Position numbers and translations under genes: made by a program. Positions 34,723-43,660 of a DNA stretch of 64,000 bases are shown piece after piece; positions within the stretch are counted from its first letter, which is position 1, and each line of letters starts with the position of its first letter. Origin of the DNA: an uncultured Alphaproteobacteria bacterium (GTDB taxonomy: Bacteria; Pseudomonadota; Alphaproteobacteria; HIMB59; GCA-002718135); the NCBI GenBank assembly GCA_902562275.1, contig CACESS010000008.1, forward strand, positions 1-64,000. The letters run 5' to 3'. The notes beneath the pieces were generated by a model. The model did no database searches, was not told the origin of the DNA, and saw nothing but the letters and a program-made list of their open reading frames with translations.

Positions 34723-35877
34723 TTATCTGAATTTTAGATTTTTTCTTGTTAGTTCCTTTACGTTTGAAACACCCATTAATTTCATATCTCTTTCAATTTC
34801 ATTGCGTAAATTCGACAAACTTTTTTCGACACCCTTTTGACCTCCGGCAGCTAATGCATATAGATACATTCTTCCTCCAGAACAGGCTTTGGCACCAAGA
34901 GATAATGCTTTTAAAACATGAGTACCTCTTCTAATACCGCCTTCACAGATAACATCTATTTTATCTCCAACAGCGTCTACAATTTCAGCAAGTTGGTCAA
35001 ATGGCGATCTTGACCCATCTAACTGCCTTCCCCCGTGATTAGAAATCATTATTGCTGAAGCACCAACATCAACAGCTTTCTTCGCATCTTCTACTGACAT
35101 TACTCCTTTTATTGCAAATTGACGGCCCCACTCTTTATTAATATTTTCAACATCCTTCCAGCTCATTGAATTATCTAACATTTTTGTGAAGTAGTCTCCT
35201 ATGGTTGTCATTACTTTTGTGCCCTCACTAATGTGATCTTTTAGATTGCTTAATTCCCATTTTGGTTTTGTAAAATAATCTATTGCCCATTTTGGGTGCA
35301 GCATGAAGCTAGCAACACTGTTTAGTTTTAGTTTCATAGGAATGGTAAAGCCCGTATATAAATCTCTTTCTCGATTTCCACCAACTGCAGTATCAACTGT
35401 TACAGCCATTGCTTCAAAATTAGATTCTTTACATCTTTCTATAAGGGCCTTGTTTAATCCCTTATCTTTATGGACATATAGTTGAAAAAGCTTTGGGGAT
35501 TTAACAAGATCGGATATTTCTTCTATGCTCGCTGTGCCTAAAGAAGAAATACCAAACATTGTTCCAAATTTTTCAGCAGCTTTAGCAACACCAATCTCTC
35601 CTTCGTAATGAAATAGTCTTTGAAGAGCAGTTGGTGCGCAATACAATGGCATATCTAATTTTTGACCCATTACTGTGGTCGACATGTCTACTTTATCAAC
35701 ACCACTTAAAACATTGGGAATTAAATCACACTGCTCATAAGCATCAGTATTTCTTTTATAAGTTATTTCATCATCAGCAGCGCCGTCAATATAATGAAAA
35801 ATAGGACTAGGTAATCTTTTTTTTGCTAAGTTTCTAAAATCTTTAACGTTGTGACAGTTATTTATGCTTCCAAACAT
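34723..35877 (-). CDS. lldD: FMN-dependent L-lactate dehydrogenase / alpha-hydroxyacid oxidase
   Basis: 384 residues of the lactate/glycolate oxidase family. YIDGAADDEITYKRN near residue 28, CAPTALQRLFHYEGE near 80, QLYVHKD, and SNHGGRQLDGSRSPFD with the catalytic His and Arg are all present. The C-terminal GGIRRGTHVLKALSLGA binds the FMN phosphate. Its ATG overlaps the stop of the FAH-family hydrolase as TAATG. In L-fucose breakdown the hydrolase releases pyruvate and L-lactate, so an LldD next to it makes clear sense: it turns the lactate into pyruvate. Confidence 0.9.
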   Translation of the reverse strand: MFGSINNCHNVKDFRNLAKKRLPSPIFHYIDGAADDEITYKRNTDAYEQCDLIPNVLSGVDKVDMSTTVMGQKLDMPLYCAPTALQRLFHYEGEIGVAKAAEKFGTMFGISSLGTASIEEISDLVKSPKLFQLYVHKDKGLNKALIERCKESNFEAMAVTVDTAVGGNRERDLYTGFTIPMKLKLNSVASFMLHPKWAIDYFTKPKWELSNLKDHISEGTKVMTTIGDYFTKMLDNSMSWKDVENINKEWGRQFAIKGVMSVEDAKKAVDVGASAIMISNHGGRQLDGSRSPFDQLAEIVDAVGDKIDVICEGGIRRGTHVLKALSLGAKACSGGRMYLYALAAGGQKGVEKSLSNLRNEIERDMKLMGVSNVKELTRKNLKFR

Positions 35878-36725
35878 TATGCTTGAATAGTTTTTTGAGT
35901 TTGTTCTCCTAAACCTTCAATGCCGAGCTTCATCACATCACCTGCTTTTAAAAAAACTTGTGGGTTCATTCCCATTCCAACTCCAGGGGGTGTTCCAGTC
36001 GAAATAATATCACCTGGTTGCAATGACATAAACTGGCTCAGATAGCTGATTAAAAAATTTACTTTGTAAACCATCGTACTAGTAGAACCATCCTGCATTC
36101 TTTTTCCGTTAACATCAAGCCACATTTTTAAATTTTGTGGATCTGGAACTTCATCAGTTGTGACTAAATAAGGACCTATTGGACCGAAAGTATCACAAGA
36201 TTTGCCTTTCACCCATTGACCTGAATGTTCTATTTGAAACTCTCTTTCACTTAAATCATTGATGACACAGTATCCAGCAATGTAAGACTCTGATTCACTT
36301 TCAGAAATATATTTTGCCTCTTTTCCTATAATAACTCCGAGCTCAACTTCCCAATCTGATTTAACTGATTTTTTTGGTATTTCTACATCATCATTTGGGC
36401 CAATAACTGCACTTGTTGCTTTAGCAAATATGATAGGTTCCGGGGGTACTTTTTGGCCTGTTTCCTCTGCGTGATCAGAATAATTAAGACCAATACATAT
36501 AAACTTTCCAATGCTATCTTTACACACACAAGGGGCAAACCCATCATTCTTTTCAACTAAAGGTAAAGATGTAAGGTCAGTTTTTTTTACCTCATTAATT
36601 TTGTCTATAGTTACATTTTTATTGTCCCAATCATTTACTAAAGAAGAAGCATCACGAATATTGCCTTCTTGATCAAGTAATCCAGGTTTTACTTCTTTAC
36701 CAATTCTGAATCTCAAGATTTTCAT
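35877..36725 (-). CDS. FAH-family hydrolase, probably 2,4-diketo-3-deoxy-L-fuconate/rhamnonate hydrolase
   Basis: Fumarylacetoacetate-hydrolase fold, 282 residues from the ATG at 36725, which overlaps the SDR stop as TAATG; a start four codons upstream is possible but less likely. Seen: FICIGLNYSDHAEETG, PIIFAKATSAVIGPND, metal-binding WEVELGVIIG, and STGTPPGVGMG. The family splits carbon-carbon bonds of diketo acids. Placed between a DHRS6-like SDR and LldD, the best fit is hydrolysis of 2,4-diketo-3-deoxy-L-fuconate (or rhamnonate) to pyruvate and L-lactate. Ureidoglycolate lyase and similar annotations are the alternatives. Confidence 0.88.
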   Translation of the reverse strand: MKILRFRIGKEVKPGLLDQEGNIRDASSLVNDWDNKNVTIDKINEVKKTDLTSLPLVEKNDGFAPCVCKDSIGKFICIGLNYSDHAEETGQKVPPEPIIFAKATSAVIGPNDDVEIPKKSVKSDWEVELGVIIGKEAKYISESESESYIAGYCVINDLSEREFQIEHSGQWVKGKSCDTFGPIGPYLVTTDEVPDPQNLKMWLDVNGKRMQDGSTSTMVYKVNFLISYLSQFMSLQPGDIISTGTPPGVGMGMNPQVFLKAGDVMKLGIEGLGEQTQKTIQA

Positions 36726-37462
36726 TATAAAGTCCATCCTCCATCAATTAAATTTAAAGTACCAGTAACAAAATCTGATTCATCACTTGCTAAATATGTT
36801 GCAAGAGATGCAATTTCTTCTGGCTGTGCTAATCTTCCCATAGCCTGCCTAGCAATAAAATCTGATCGTGCCTGTATTGGATCCTCAGCCATATTAACTC
36901 TACCCTCCCAAGAAGGTGTTTCAACAGTTCCTGGTAAAATGGCATTACAGCGTATACCATCTTTGACGTGATCAATGGCTATAGCTTTTACAAATCCGTT
37001 GAGTGCAGCTTTGGTTGTGCCATAGATAAATCTATTAGGAGCGCCTTTTACATTTGAAGCAGCAGAGGAAACAATAACTATACTTCCTTTTTTCTCTTTA
37101 AGCATTTTTGGTAAGAGATTATGAGTCATTAAATAAGCAGAAAAAACATTTACATTTATTGATCTTGAAAATTCATTTTCATCACAATCAAGAATTGTAC
37201 CATGATGAACAAAACCCACAGCATGAAATAAAACATCTATCTTATCTACAGTTGAACAAAAAGCCTCAACCTCATTTTTATTCGTAGCATCTAATTTCAT
37301 GGTTTGAATATTATCATTTTCTTTTTTTAAATCTATGAGCCTATCTTCATTAATATCGGTCGCTAAAACTGTAGCTCCCTCATTTGCAAATCTTAATGCT
37401 GTAGCTTTACCTATTCCTTGAGCAGCAGCAGTAACAATGATATTTTTTTTATCTAGTCTCAT
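36725..37462 (-). CDS. short-chain dehydrogenase, probable 2-keto-3-deoxy-L-fuconate/rhamnonate dehydrogenase
   Basis: 245-residue classical SDR. AAAQGIGKA (12-20) binds NAD, D36 in TDIN points to NAD rather than NADP, and the active site is S132/S133, Y147 and K151. The sequence follows animal DHRS6 closely (GFVHHGTILDC, NRFIYGTTKAA, LASDESDFVTG, IDGGWTL), and bacterial 2-keto-3-deoxy-L-fuconate dehydrogenases belong to the same group. It is the first gene of the coupled trio with the FAH hydrolase and LldD. Earlier steps (sugar dehydrogenase, lactonase, dehydratase) are not in the window. Confidence 0.87.
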   Translation of the reverse strand: MRLDKKNIIVTAAAQGIGKATALRFANEGATVLATDINEDRLIDLKKENDNIQTMKLDATNKNEVEAFCSTVDKIDVLFHAVGFVHHGTILDCDENEFSRSINVNVFSAYLMTHNLLPKMLKEKKGSIVIVSSAASNVKGAPNRFIYGTTKAALNGFVKAIAIDHVKDGIRCNAILPGTVETPSWEGRVNMAEDPIQARSDFIARQAMGRLAQPEEIASLATYLASDESDFVTGTLNLIDGGWTL

Positions 37463-37591
37463 AAATTAAAAGATTTTTTTTAGCATTAACAGACTTTATT
37501 TTGAATTCAATAAATAAACAAGTATACGATATTACTCATTTATAAAATTATCAATTTTAAATTAAGTAATAATAATTTATTATATGTTTAT

Positions 37592-38575
37592 ATGAATTTT
37601 CTTTTAACTGGAGGTGCTGGATACATTGGAAGTCATGCAGCTCTCTGTCTGTTAGATGCTGGTCATAATGTTCATATTATCGATAATCTATCTACAGGAG
37701 ATGAAAAGTTAATTCCTAAAGATGCAGAATTCACGAGATGTAATATTGATGATGAAGAAAATATTTCAAGTATTTTAAATTCAAATAATTTTGACGTACT
37801 AATGCATTTTGCAGGCTTTATACAAGTAGAAGAGTCTGTAAAATTTCCTGAAAAGTATTTTGAAAATAATACAGAGAATGCAATTAAACTTTTTAAAATT
37901 TGTAAGAAAAATGGTTTGGATAAAATAGTATTTTCATCAACTGCCGCGGCATACGGATTAGTAAGGGAAAATAAATTAATAGATGAAAGTACAAATTTAA
38001 ATCCTCAAAATCCTTATGCTGAGTCAAAGATCAAGACTGAAAAATTTTTATTTGAAAATAAAAACAATTTTAAATTTGTTATATTAAGATACTTTAATGT
38101 TGCTGGTGCAGATAAAAAATTAAGGTCTGGGCAAATTTCAAAGCGATCTACTCATTTAATTAAAATATTATCTGAGGTTGCTATTGGGAAAAGAGATCAT
38201 ATCGAAATTTATGGTAACGATTATAATACTCCAGATGGAACGGCTATAAGAGATTATATACATGTCTCAGATCTTGCTGATATTCATCTAGAAGTGGCCA
38301 AATATTTAATAGAAAAGTTAGAATCTAATTTATTTAATTGTGGTTATGGCAATGGATTCAGTGTTTTGGATGTTGTAAACACTGCAAATAAGATCTGTCA
38401 AAATAAAATTAATTATAAATTCTCTAAAAGAAGAGATGGAGACGTTGAAAAATTAATTGCTGAAACTTCAAAAATATCAAAGCATATTCAATGGCAGCCT
38501 AAGTATAATGATCTCGAGGAAATAATTAATTCGTCAATTAAATGGGAAGAGAAGATAAATGCCAGAAATTCATAA
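37592..38575 (+). CDS. galE: UDP-glucose 4-epimerase
   Basis: Leloir-pathway enzyme interconverting UDP-glucose and UDP-galactose, also a source of UDP-galactose for surface polysaccharides. TGGAGYIGSHAA at 6-17 binds NAD; SSTAAAYG near 117 and YAESK near 143 form the active site; FNVAGAD and AIRDYIHVSDLA are GalE marks. 327 residues is normal. It overlaps galT by 17 bases and starts a plus-strand operon running at least to 40630. Confidence 0.93.
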   Translation: MNFLLTGGAGYIGSHAALCLLDAGHNVHIIDNLSTGDEKLIPKDAEFTRCNIDDEENISSILNSNNFDVLMHFAGFIQVEESVKFPEKYFENNTENAIKLFKICKKNGLDKIVFSSTAAAYGLVRENKLIDESTNLNPQNPYAESKIKTEKFLFENKNNFKFVILRYFNVAGADKKLRSGQISKRSTHLIKILSEVAIGKRDHIEIYGNDYNTPDGTAIRDYIHVSDLADIHLEVAKYLIEKLESNLFNCGYGNGFSVLDVVNTANKICQNKINYKFSKRRDGDVEKLIAETSKISKHIQWQPKYNDLEEIINSSIKWEEKINARNS

Positions 38576-39608
38576 AAGGAAATTTAAAAGAAATGACGAT
38601 AAAGAACTTTTACTCTTTGGCTATAAACAGCACAGTGAGTCTCCAAGCCAACAGCTTGATATAAGTGAAATTCCTGAACCTCATATGCGATGGAATCCAT
38701 CAAGAGAAGAGTGGGTTACATATTCGGCAGGAAGAAAAAATAGAACATCATTCCCACCGAAAGAATATTGTCCATTATGTCCAGGAGGAAATTTAAACTA
38801 TCCAACAGAAATACCTTTTTCAGACTTTGAAATTGCAGTCTTTCCTAATCGTTGGGCAAGTTTTAATTCAATGGGGAAAGATATATTTTTAGAAAATATT
38901 CCAACTAGACCATCAAAAGGTGAGTGTGAGGTTGTGGTATATTCTTCAGAACATCTAAGCACTGTTTCTGAAATGCCACTAGATAGAATAGAATTGCTAA
39001 CTAAAGTTTGGATAGACCGTTATAAGGAGTTACAAAAAAATCCAGATATTAAATATGTACTTCCTTTTGAAAATAGAGGGGAAGAATGCGGAGTCACGCT
39101 TCATCATCCACATGGTCAAATTTATGCTTATCCTTTTATTCCTCCTGCAATTGAAAAAGAAGTAAGGGCATTTAAAAAAGAGAACTTTTTAATTAAAATT
39201 ATGAAGCAGCTGGAGGAGAAATATTATGTGTATCAAAATGATAATTTTATTGCTGCTGTACCACCCTTTGCTAGATATGCTTATGAGATATGGATAATAC
39301 CAAAAATTCAAATTGAAGGACCTTGGAAATTTAATGATAAGCAAATTGAAGATTTTTCTAAATGTATTCAACAGGTTGTAAAAGGATATGATAGTTTTCT
39401 GAATAAAAGATGTCCATATATAATGGGTTTACATGCCTCCCCTGAATTAGATGATAATCAGTTTCATTTTCATGTTGAATTTTACCCACCTTTACGACAC
39501 GGGGATAAACCAAAAGTTTTAGCAGGTTCTGAGTCAATGGCTGGTGTTTTCATTATGGATGTATTGCCAGAAGATTCTGCTAAAGTATTAAGAAAATTTA
39601 TGTCATGA
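38559..39608 (+). CDS. galT: galactose-1-phosphate uridylyltransferase
   Basis: 349 residues of the GalT/HIT superfamily. It exchanges galactose-1-phosphate with UDP-glucose. The active-site histidine lies in HHPHGQIYAYPF near residue 188. RWNPSREEWVTYSAGR near 43, the zinc-type CPLCPGG near 70 and FPNRWASF near 97 mark the N-terminal half. GLHASPELDDNQFHFHVEFYPP marks the second half. With galE it allows galactose use; no galK or galM is seen in the window. Its TGA overlaps the ATG of the sufE-like gene as ATGA. Confidence 0.93.
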   Translation: MPEIHKRKFKRNDDKELLLFGYKQHSESPSQQLDISEIPEPHMRWNPSREEWVTYSAGRKNRTSFPPKEYCPLCPGGNLNYPTEIPFSDFEIAVFPNRWASFNSMGKDIFLENIPTRPSKGECEVVVYSSEHLSTVSEMPLDRIELLTKVWIDRYKELQKNPDIKYVLPFENRGEECGVTLHHPHGQIYAYPFIPPAIEKEVRAFKKENFLIKIMKQLEEKYYVYQNDNFIAAVPPFARYAYEIWIIPKIQIEGPWKFNDKQIEDFSKCIQQVVKGYDSFLNKRCPYIMGLHASPELDDNQFHFHVEFYPPLRHGDKPKVLAGSESMAGVFIMDVLPEDSAKVLRKFMS

Positions 39609-40018
39609 AAACCATAGAAGAAAAAATAAATTATTATAAAGAAAGTCTAGATCTATTCGATGACGGAATGGATAAGTATAAGTTTTTAATTGATCAGGCG
39701 AAAAAAGCTAAAAATTTTCCAGAAGAATATAGAAATGACTCGTTTAAAGTCTCTGGATGTCAGGCACAAGTTTGGTTGGTTCCTAAATTAAATGAAAATA
39801 AACTTTCATTTTATTATGACTCAGACGCATTTATATCAAAGGGTATGGTAACAATTCTATGTGATATTTATGGTGAGAGAAGTCCGTCTGAAATTAAAGA
39901 ATCTGATTTTAAGATGCTAAATATTTTAGAGCTTGATACCCTTTTAACTCCAGGAAGAAGGAATGGCGTATATTCAATGCTTGAAAAAATAAAAGAGTAC
40001 GCAAATTCTTACACATAA
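39605..40018 (+). CDS. sufE: SufE-family sulfur acceptor protein
   Basis: 137 residues. The active Cys lies at position 52 in VSGCQAQVWLV, the family's persulfide-accepting loop. In other bacteria SufE takes sulfur from the desulfurase SufS for iron-sulfur cluster assembly. It is translationally coupled to galT, which looks like chance operon packing in a compact genome. Whether it serves SufS or a CsdA-like desulfurase cannot be told here. Confidence 0.9.
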   Translation: MKTIEEKINYYKESLDLFDDGMDKYKFLIDQAKKAKNFPEEYRNDSFKVSGCQAQVWLVPKLNENKLSFYYDSDAFISKGMVTILCDIYGERSPSEIKESDFKMLNILELDTLLTPGRRNGVYSMLEKIKEYANSYT

Positions 40019-40027
40019 AAATTAATT

Positions 40028-40630
40028 ATGTTTTATGAGCCAAAAAGGGGAAATCCTTTTACAATAGATCCATTTAAATCATTAGTTTTTCCTCGACCTA
40101 TTGGATGGATTTCTTCAATTAATAAAAATGGAATAGCTAATTTAGCTCCATATTCATATTTTAACGCTGTGGCTGATGACCCTCCACAGGTTATGTTTTG
40201 TTCAAATGGTAGTTCAACACATGGGAAATATAAGGATTCGTTATCAAATATTTTGACTACAAAAGAATTTGTTGTAAATTTTGCAACCTCAACATCACGT
40301 AATCAAATGAATATATCTTCCAGGGATTTCAAACCAGATGAAGATGAATTTATTTTATCAAATTTAAGAAAGAAAAAATCAAGACTTGTTAAGGCTCCGT
40401 CAGTTAAAGATAGTCCTGTTAATTTAGAATGTAAATTAGTTAAAACAATTAAATTAAAATCAGATTCAAAAAAAATCTCTACAATGATTATTGGTGAAGT
40501 AATTGGAATTTTTATAAATAATAAATTTATTAAGAATAATAGAGTTGATAGCGTTGCAATGAGATATATAGCAAGAATGGGATATAGTGAGTACACAACT
40601 GTTTCTTCAAAATTTAATCTTAAAAGATGA
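40028..40630 (+). CDS. flavin reductase-like (FMN-binding split barrel) protein
   Basis: 200 residues. PRPIGWISSINKNGIANLAPYSYFNAVADDPPQVMF near residue 23 is the classic start of the flavin reductase-like domain that binds FMN. KEFVVNFATS follows near 77. These proteins often hand reduced flavin to an oxygenase or act as unknown reductases. It is nine bases after the sufE-like gene on the same strand; no clear partner is adjacent. Confidence 0.83.
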   Translation: MFYEPKRGNPFTIDPFKSLVFPRPIGWISSINKNGIANLAPYSYFNAVADDPPQVMFCSNGSSTHGKYKDSLSNILTTKEFVVNFATSTSRNQMNISSRDFKPDEDEFILSNLRKKKSRLVKAPSVKDSPVNLECKLVKTIKLKSDSKKISTMIIGEVIGIFINNKFIKNNRVDSVAMRYIARMGYSEYTTVSSKFNLKR

Positions 40631-40790
40631 AAATTAAACTTGAAATTTCTAATTTGATTTAATTTTTTTTTATAACCTACTTGATAGTGACTGAAATTAG
40701 GTGATCTGATCAATTGATATATAGATAATCTTCATAAAAATAAATAATAACTAATTAAAACTAAAATACTCTTAAATGAATTCTTACAAA

Positions 40791-41555
40791 CTAAAAATCA
40801 TAACTAAATTTATTAATAATATATTTATCCAAATTATAGATATAATCAGTTGTTTCTTGATCATAGTAATCTCTATAATTTAAATATTTTTGTTTTTTAT
40901 TTTCATGAGATAAATTTAAATCAAATTCTTGTTCTAAATTTTGTAAATCTTCAAAAAGGAAAATTTTATCAACTTCATCATCTGTTTGTTCATCAATTAA
41001 CCACCAACTTTGAGGAAGGATATTAAAATTAGGATTTAAGTTAGGTAAAACTTTTATATTGTATCCTAAATAAAATAGCCAAAATTTAAATAATTGTTTT
41101 ATTTTGTCATTATCAAATAATCCTAAATCGTTTAGCAGATTATTTGTTACATATTCATAATTTCTAAAATACGTATTTCTTATTTCTCTATTTATTGATT
41201 TTCTTTTTAAACCTACTTTATGTCTTAATACTATTTGCTCAAATAAACTAGCCATTCTTATCCAAGGATTTCTAATAATTGTAAAATATTTTATTTTTTC
41301 ATTTAATCTATTTTTTTTAATAAAATTATTTTTTAAAAAGCTGAATGGTACATGATCATGTTTGCAATTTAATTTTTCCATATAGTTTTTTAATAAAAGG
41401 TTGTGTTTTTTATTTTCTAATTCATTTTTTACAATAGTACTTTGAAAACTAGTACCGGCAGTTTTAGGAATGTGTATAAAACAATAATTAATTGAATTAA
41501 ATTCGAAAAATATCACTTTAATTTTAAATTTTATTTTAGCTGACAATATACCCAA
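40791..41555 (-). CDS. sulfotransferase-family protein
   Basis: About 254 residues. The PAPS-binding loop HIPKTAGTS lies near residue 28 and the 3'-phosphate motif IIRNPWIRMASLFEQ near 92, so a sulfotransferase fold is well supported. The acceptor is unknown; similar proteins sulfate cell-surface glycans. The frame has no ATG before the PAPS loop: it can start at TTG 41555 or, better sized, at GTG 41516. It is very AT-rich, stands alone between two gaps, and lies beside tRNA-Leu, which suggests transfer. Confidence 0.72.
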   Translation of the reverse strand: MGILSAKIKFKIKVIFFEFNSINYCFIHIPKTAGTSFQSTIVKNELENKKHNLLLKNYMEKLNCKHDHVPFSFLKNNFIKKNRLNEKIKYFTIIRNPWIRMASLFEQIVLRHKVGLKRKSINREIRNTYFRNYEYVTNNLLNDLGLFDNDKIKQLFKFWLFYLGYNIKVLPNLNPNFNILPQSWWLIDEQTDDEVDKIFLFEDLQNLEQEFDLNLSHENKKQKYLNYRDYYDQETTDYIYNLDKYIINKFSYDF

Positions 41556-41718
41556 ATGTAATTAGCCAAGACTATTTATATATCGATATATCATAATAGG
41601 CCTCAATTTAAAAACCCAGTATACGTTTTTATGATTCCTTTTTGATTCCCTGTGAACTCAATTTTGTATTATTTGTTCTTATCTCGTGTTAAGGTGTAAC
41701 TAGAAACTGTGTAGGAAT

Positions 41719-41748
41719 TTGACGGATTAGCTAACAATATTCTTATAT
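41719..41748 (+). promoter_or_regulatory. probable promoter of tRNA-Leu
   Basis: TTGACG (41719-41724) and TTATAT (41743-41748) are separated by 18 bases and end 10 bases before the tRNA. Placement and form fit a sigma-70 promoter. The remaining 41556-41718 shows no gene. Confidence 0.55.
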
Positions 41749-41758
41749 GGGATTACTT

Positions 41759-41843
41759 GGGAGTATGGCGGAACTGGTAGACGCGCCGGATTCAAAATCC
41801 GGTCACTTCGGTGGTGTGGGTTCGATTCCCTCTACTCCTACCA
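41759..41843 (+). tRNA. tRNA-Leu (anticodon CAA)
   Basis: 85 bases including an encoded CCA end. Acceptor GGGAGTA pairs with TACTCCT (first pair G-U). The anticodon stem is CCGGA/TCCGG with loop TTCAAAA, giving anticodon CAA, which reads UUG. A class II variable arm (CACTTCGGTGGTG) and a T-arm GGGTTCGATTCCC are present. The last 41 bases overlap the 3' end of the MFS gene on the other strand. Confidence 0.96.
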
Positions 41844-42999
41844 ATTTATCTTCACGCATTATAAAAAACATTAGTAAAGCAATCAAAAACATTATTACGC
41901 CTAATGCATACATATTAAATGTTAAACCAAAAGTTTCAGCTGAAATTCCAACGACAGCAGGTCCAAATATAGCTCCGAGAAAAGCAATACTTGAAACATG
42001 AGAAATAGTTATAGGGATTGGATTTTGAGAATTTTTAACTGCTTCTCGAAATACTATAGGCATAACATTGGAAATTAACATTCCAAAAAGTGTTATTGCT
42101 ATGAAGATAATAATTATATTTTGAGAAAAAATACTTAATACTAATATTATTGAACCAATCATTGCAAAACATGGGCCAACAATTACTTCACCGAGTTTTG
42201 AAATTAGTTTTGATGCAAGCATATTACTTATAATTTCACCTATATTAAAAAAAATTACAATTGAGCCGACTAAAAAAATTGGTGCAGAAAGATCTGTAAC
42301 TAACCATAGAGGCGACCACTGAATAATTATTCCCATAAAGGCAATGATAAACATATTAATTGAAGCGAACATGATAATTTTATAATTTGGAATTGAAAAT
42401 CTAGGATTTTTGTTAACCACATCATACTTTACATGCAATCCAAAAAAGTACATTGTCAAAGTTGATATAAAAACAAACAAACCTAAAATAAAAGTAGTGT
42501 TGACAGGGTCAATTTCTAAACCTAGACATAAACTAGATATTCCTGCACCAAAAAGAAATCCAAAATTAAACGATGATTTAAAAATTGGATTAAGAATATT
42601 TTTTGTTTTTTCTTCTATTATCGCAACTTGCGTAAAAATATTAGGAGCTTGTATTCCAATAGAAATACCCCACAACATAGATACAAAAATAAAAAAATTA
42701 TAAGAAGAGAAATAAAAGATAGAAAATGGAATAAATGCATACAATACCCTGGCAATAATTAAACAATTTGTGCTTCCTATTTTTGGGAGTAAAAAACGTG
42801 TTGTTAGTTGATTTGTAAGTACATTAAAAATACCAAAAATAATAAATCCTATAGAAAATTCTGTTTTTGTCATATCAATCAAATCAAAAAGAATTGGTGA
42901 ATTTACCATGAACATACTGAAAGTAAGTGTTGCAAAGAACCCTTGTGAAAAAGTTGCATAAAATGCGGTTTTTAATTCTTTAGTCTCTATATTTTCCAT
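41803..42999 (-). CDS. MFS transporter with 3' end antisense to tRNA-Leu
   Basis: 398-residue inner-membrane carrier with about twelve hydrophobic helices starting at residue 15. No substrate signature is recognised. The last 13 residues (LVGVEGIEPTPPK) are encoded by the antisense strand of tRNA-Leu and its CCA end, so the natural stop of the transporter has probably been lost or moved into the tRNA gene. The transporter fold itself looks complete before that. The two genes converge, and no terminator is visible between them. Confidence 0.85.
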   Translation of the reverse strand: MENIETKELKTAFYATFSQGFFATLTFSMFMVNSPILFDLIDMTKTEFSIGFIIFGIFNVLTNQLTTRFLLPKIGSTNCLIIARVLYAFIPFSIFYFSSYNFFIFVSMLWGISIGIQAPNIFTQVAIIEEKTKNILNPIFKSSFNFGFLFGAGISSLCLGLEIDPVNTTFILGLFVFISTLTMYFFGLHVKYDVVNKNPRFSIPNYKIIMFASINMFIIAFMGIIIQWSPLWLVTDLSAPIFLVGSIVIFFNIGEIISNMLASKLISKLGEVIVGPCFAMIGSIILVLSIFSQNIIIIFIAITLFGMLISNVMPIVFREAVKNSQNPIPITISHVSSIAFLGAIFGPAVVGISAETFGLTFNMYALGVIMFLIALLMFFIMREDKLVGVEGIEPTPPK

Positions 43000-43075
43000 T
43001 TGGCTAATATTTATGATAATTTAGATATAAAATCATTAATAGTATAAATCAAAATTATTAAAAAAAATAAATTAA

Positions 43076-43660
43076 ATGAATTTTCTTAAAAAAACTTACA
43101 ATTGGACTTTAGAAAAAGCACGACATAAAAATGCAAAGTGGTATTTAAGTTTAATATCATTTGTAGAAAGTTCATTTTTTCCAATCCCCCCAGATATACT
43201 TTTGATACCAATGGCGTTAGCTTCAAAAGCAAAGGCTTTATTTTATGCTTTTATGTGTACACTGTTTTCAGTTTTAGGTGGAATTCTCGGATATGCAATA
43301 GGATATTTTTTTTATAATTCATTAGGTATCTATATTGTCGAGTTTTATCATTTGGAAAATTCTTTTAGTGTCTTTGAAGATTACTACAGAGAATTTGGCA
43401 TTTTAATTGTTTTAGGTGCCGGCATTACTCCTTTTCCATATAAGTTTATTACAATTGCAAGTGGTGTATTTGGATTAAATATTTTTTTGTTTATTATTGT
43501 TTCTATTATTGGTCGAGGATTAAGATTTTATTTAATAGCAATACTTGTTTATTTTTTTGGTGAAAAAATTAAGTTAATTATTGATAAATATTTTAATATT
43601 TTAACTGTTGTATTTTTTATTTTACTTGTTGGAAGTATTTTTATAATTAGATTTTTATGA
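43076..43660 (+). CDS. VTT-domain membrane protein (YqaA/DedA superfamily)
   Basis: 194 residues, several membrane helices. VESSFFPIPPDILLIPMALA near residue 29 is the re-entrant loop pattern of the family, and GAGITPFPYKFITIASGVFG near 120 the second half. Family members move or handle lipids, and some are thought to carry undecaprenyl phosphate or phospholipids. The exact role is open. Its TGA overlaps the dsbB start. Confidence 0.85.
   Translation: MNFLKKTYNWTLEKARHKNAKWYLSLISFVESSFFPIPPDILLIPMALASKAKALFYAFMCTLFSVLGGILGYAIGYFFYNSLGIYIVEFYHLENSFSVFEDYYREFGILIVLGAGITPFPYKFITIASGVFGLNIFLFIIVSIIGRGLRFYLIAILVYFFGEKIKLIIDKYFNILTVVFFILLVGSIFIIRFL

Noticed and set aside
41640..41830. GATTCCCT words before and inside tRNA-Leu, as a possible attachment-site duplication
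   Set aside because: The shared stretch is only about eight bases and the flanks differ, so chance is enough.
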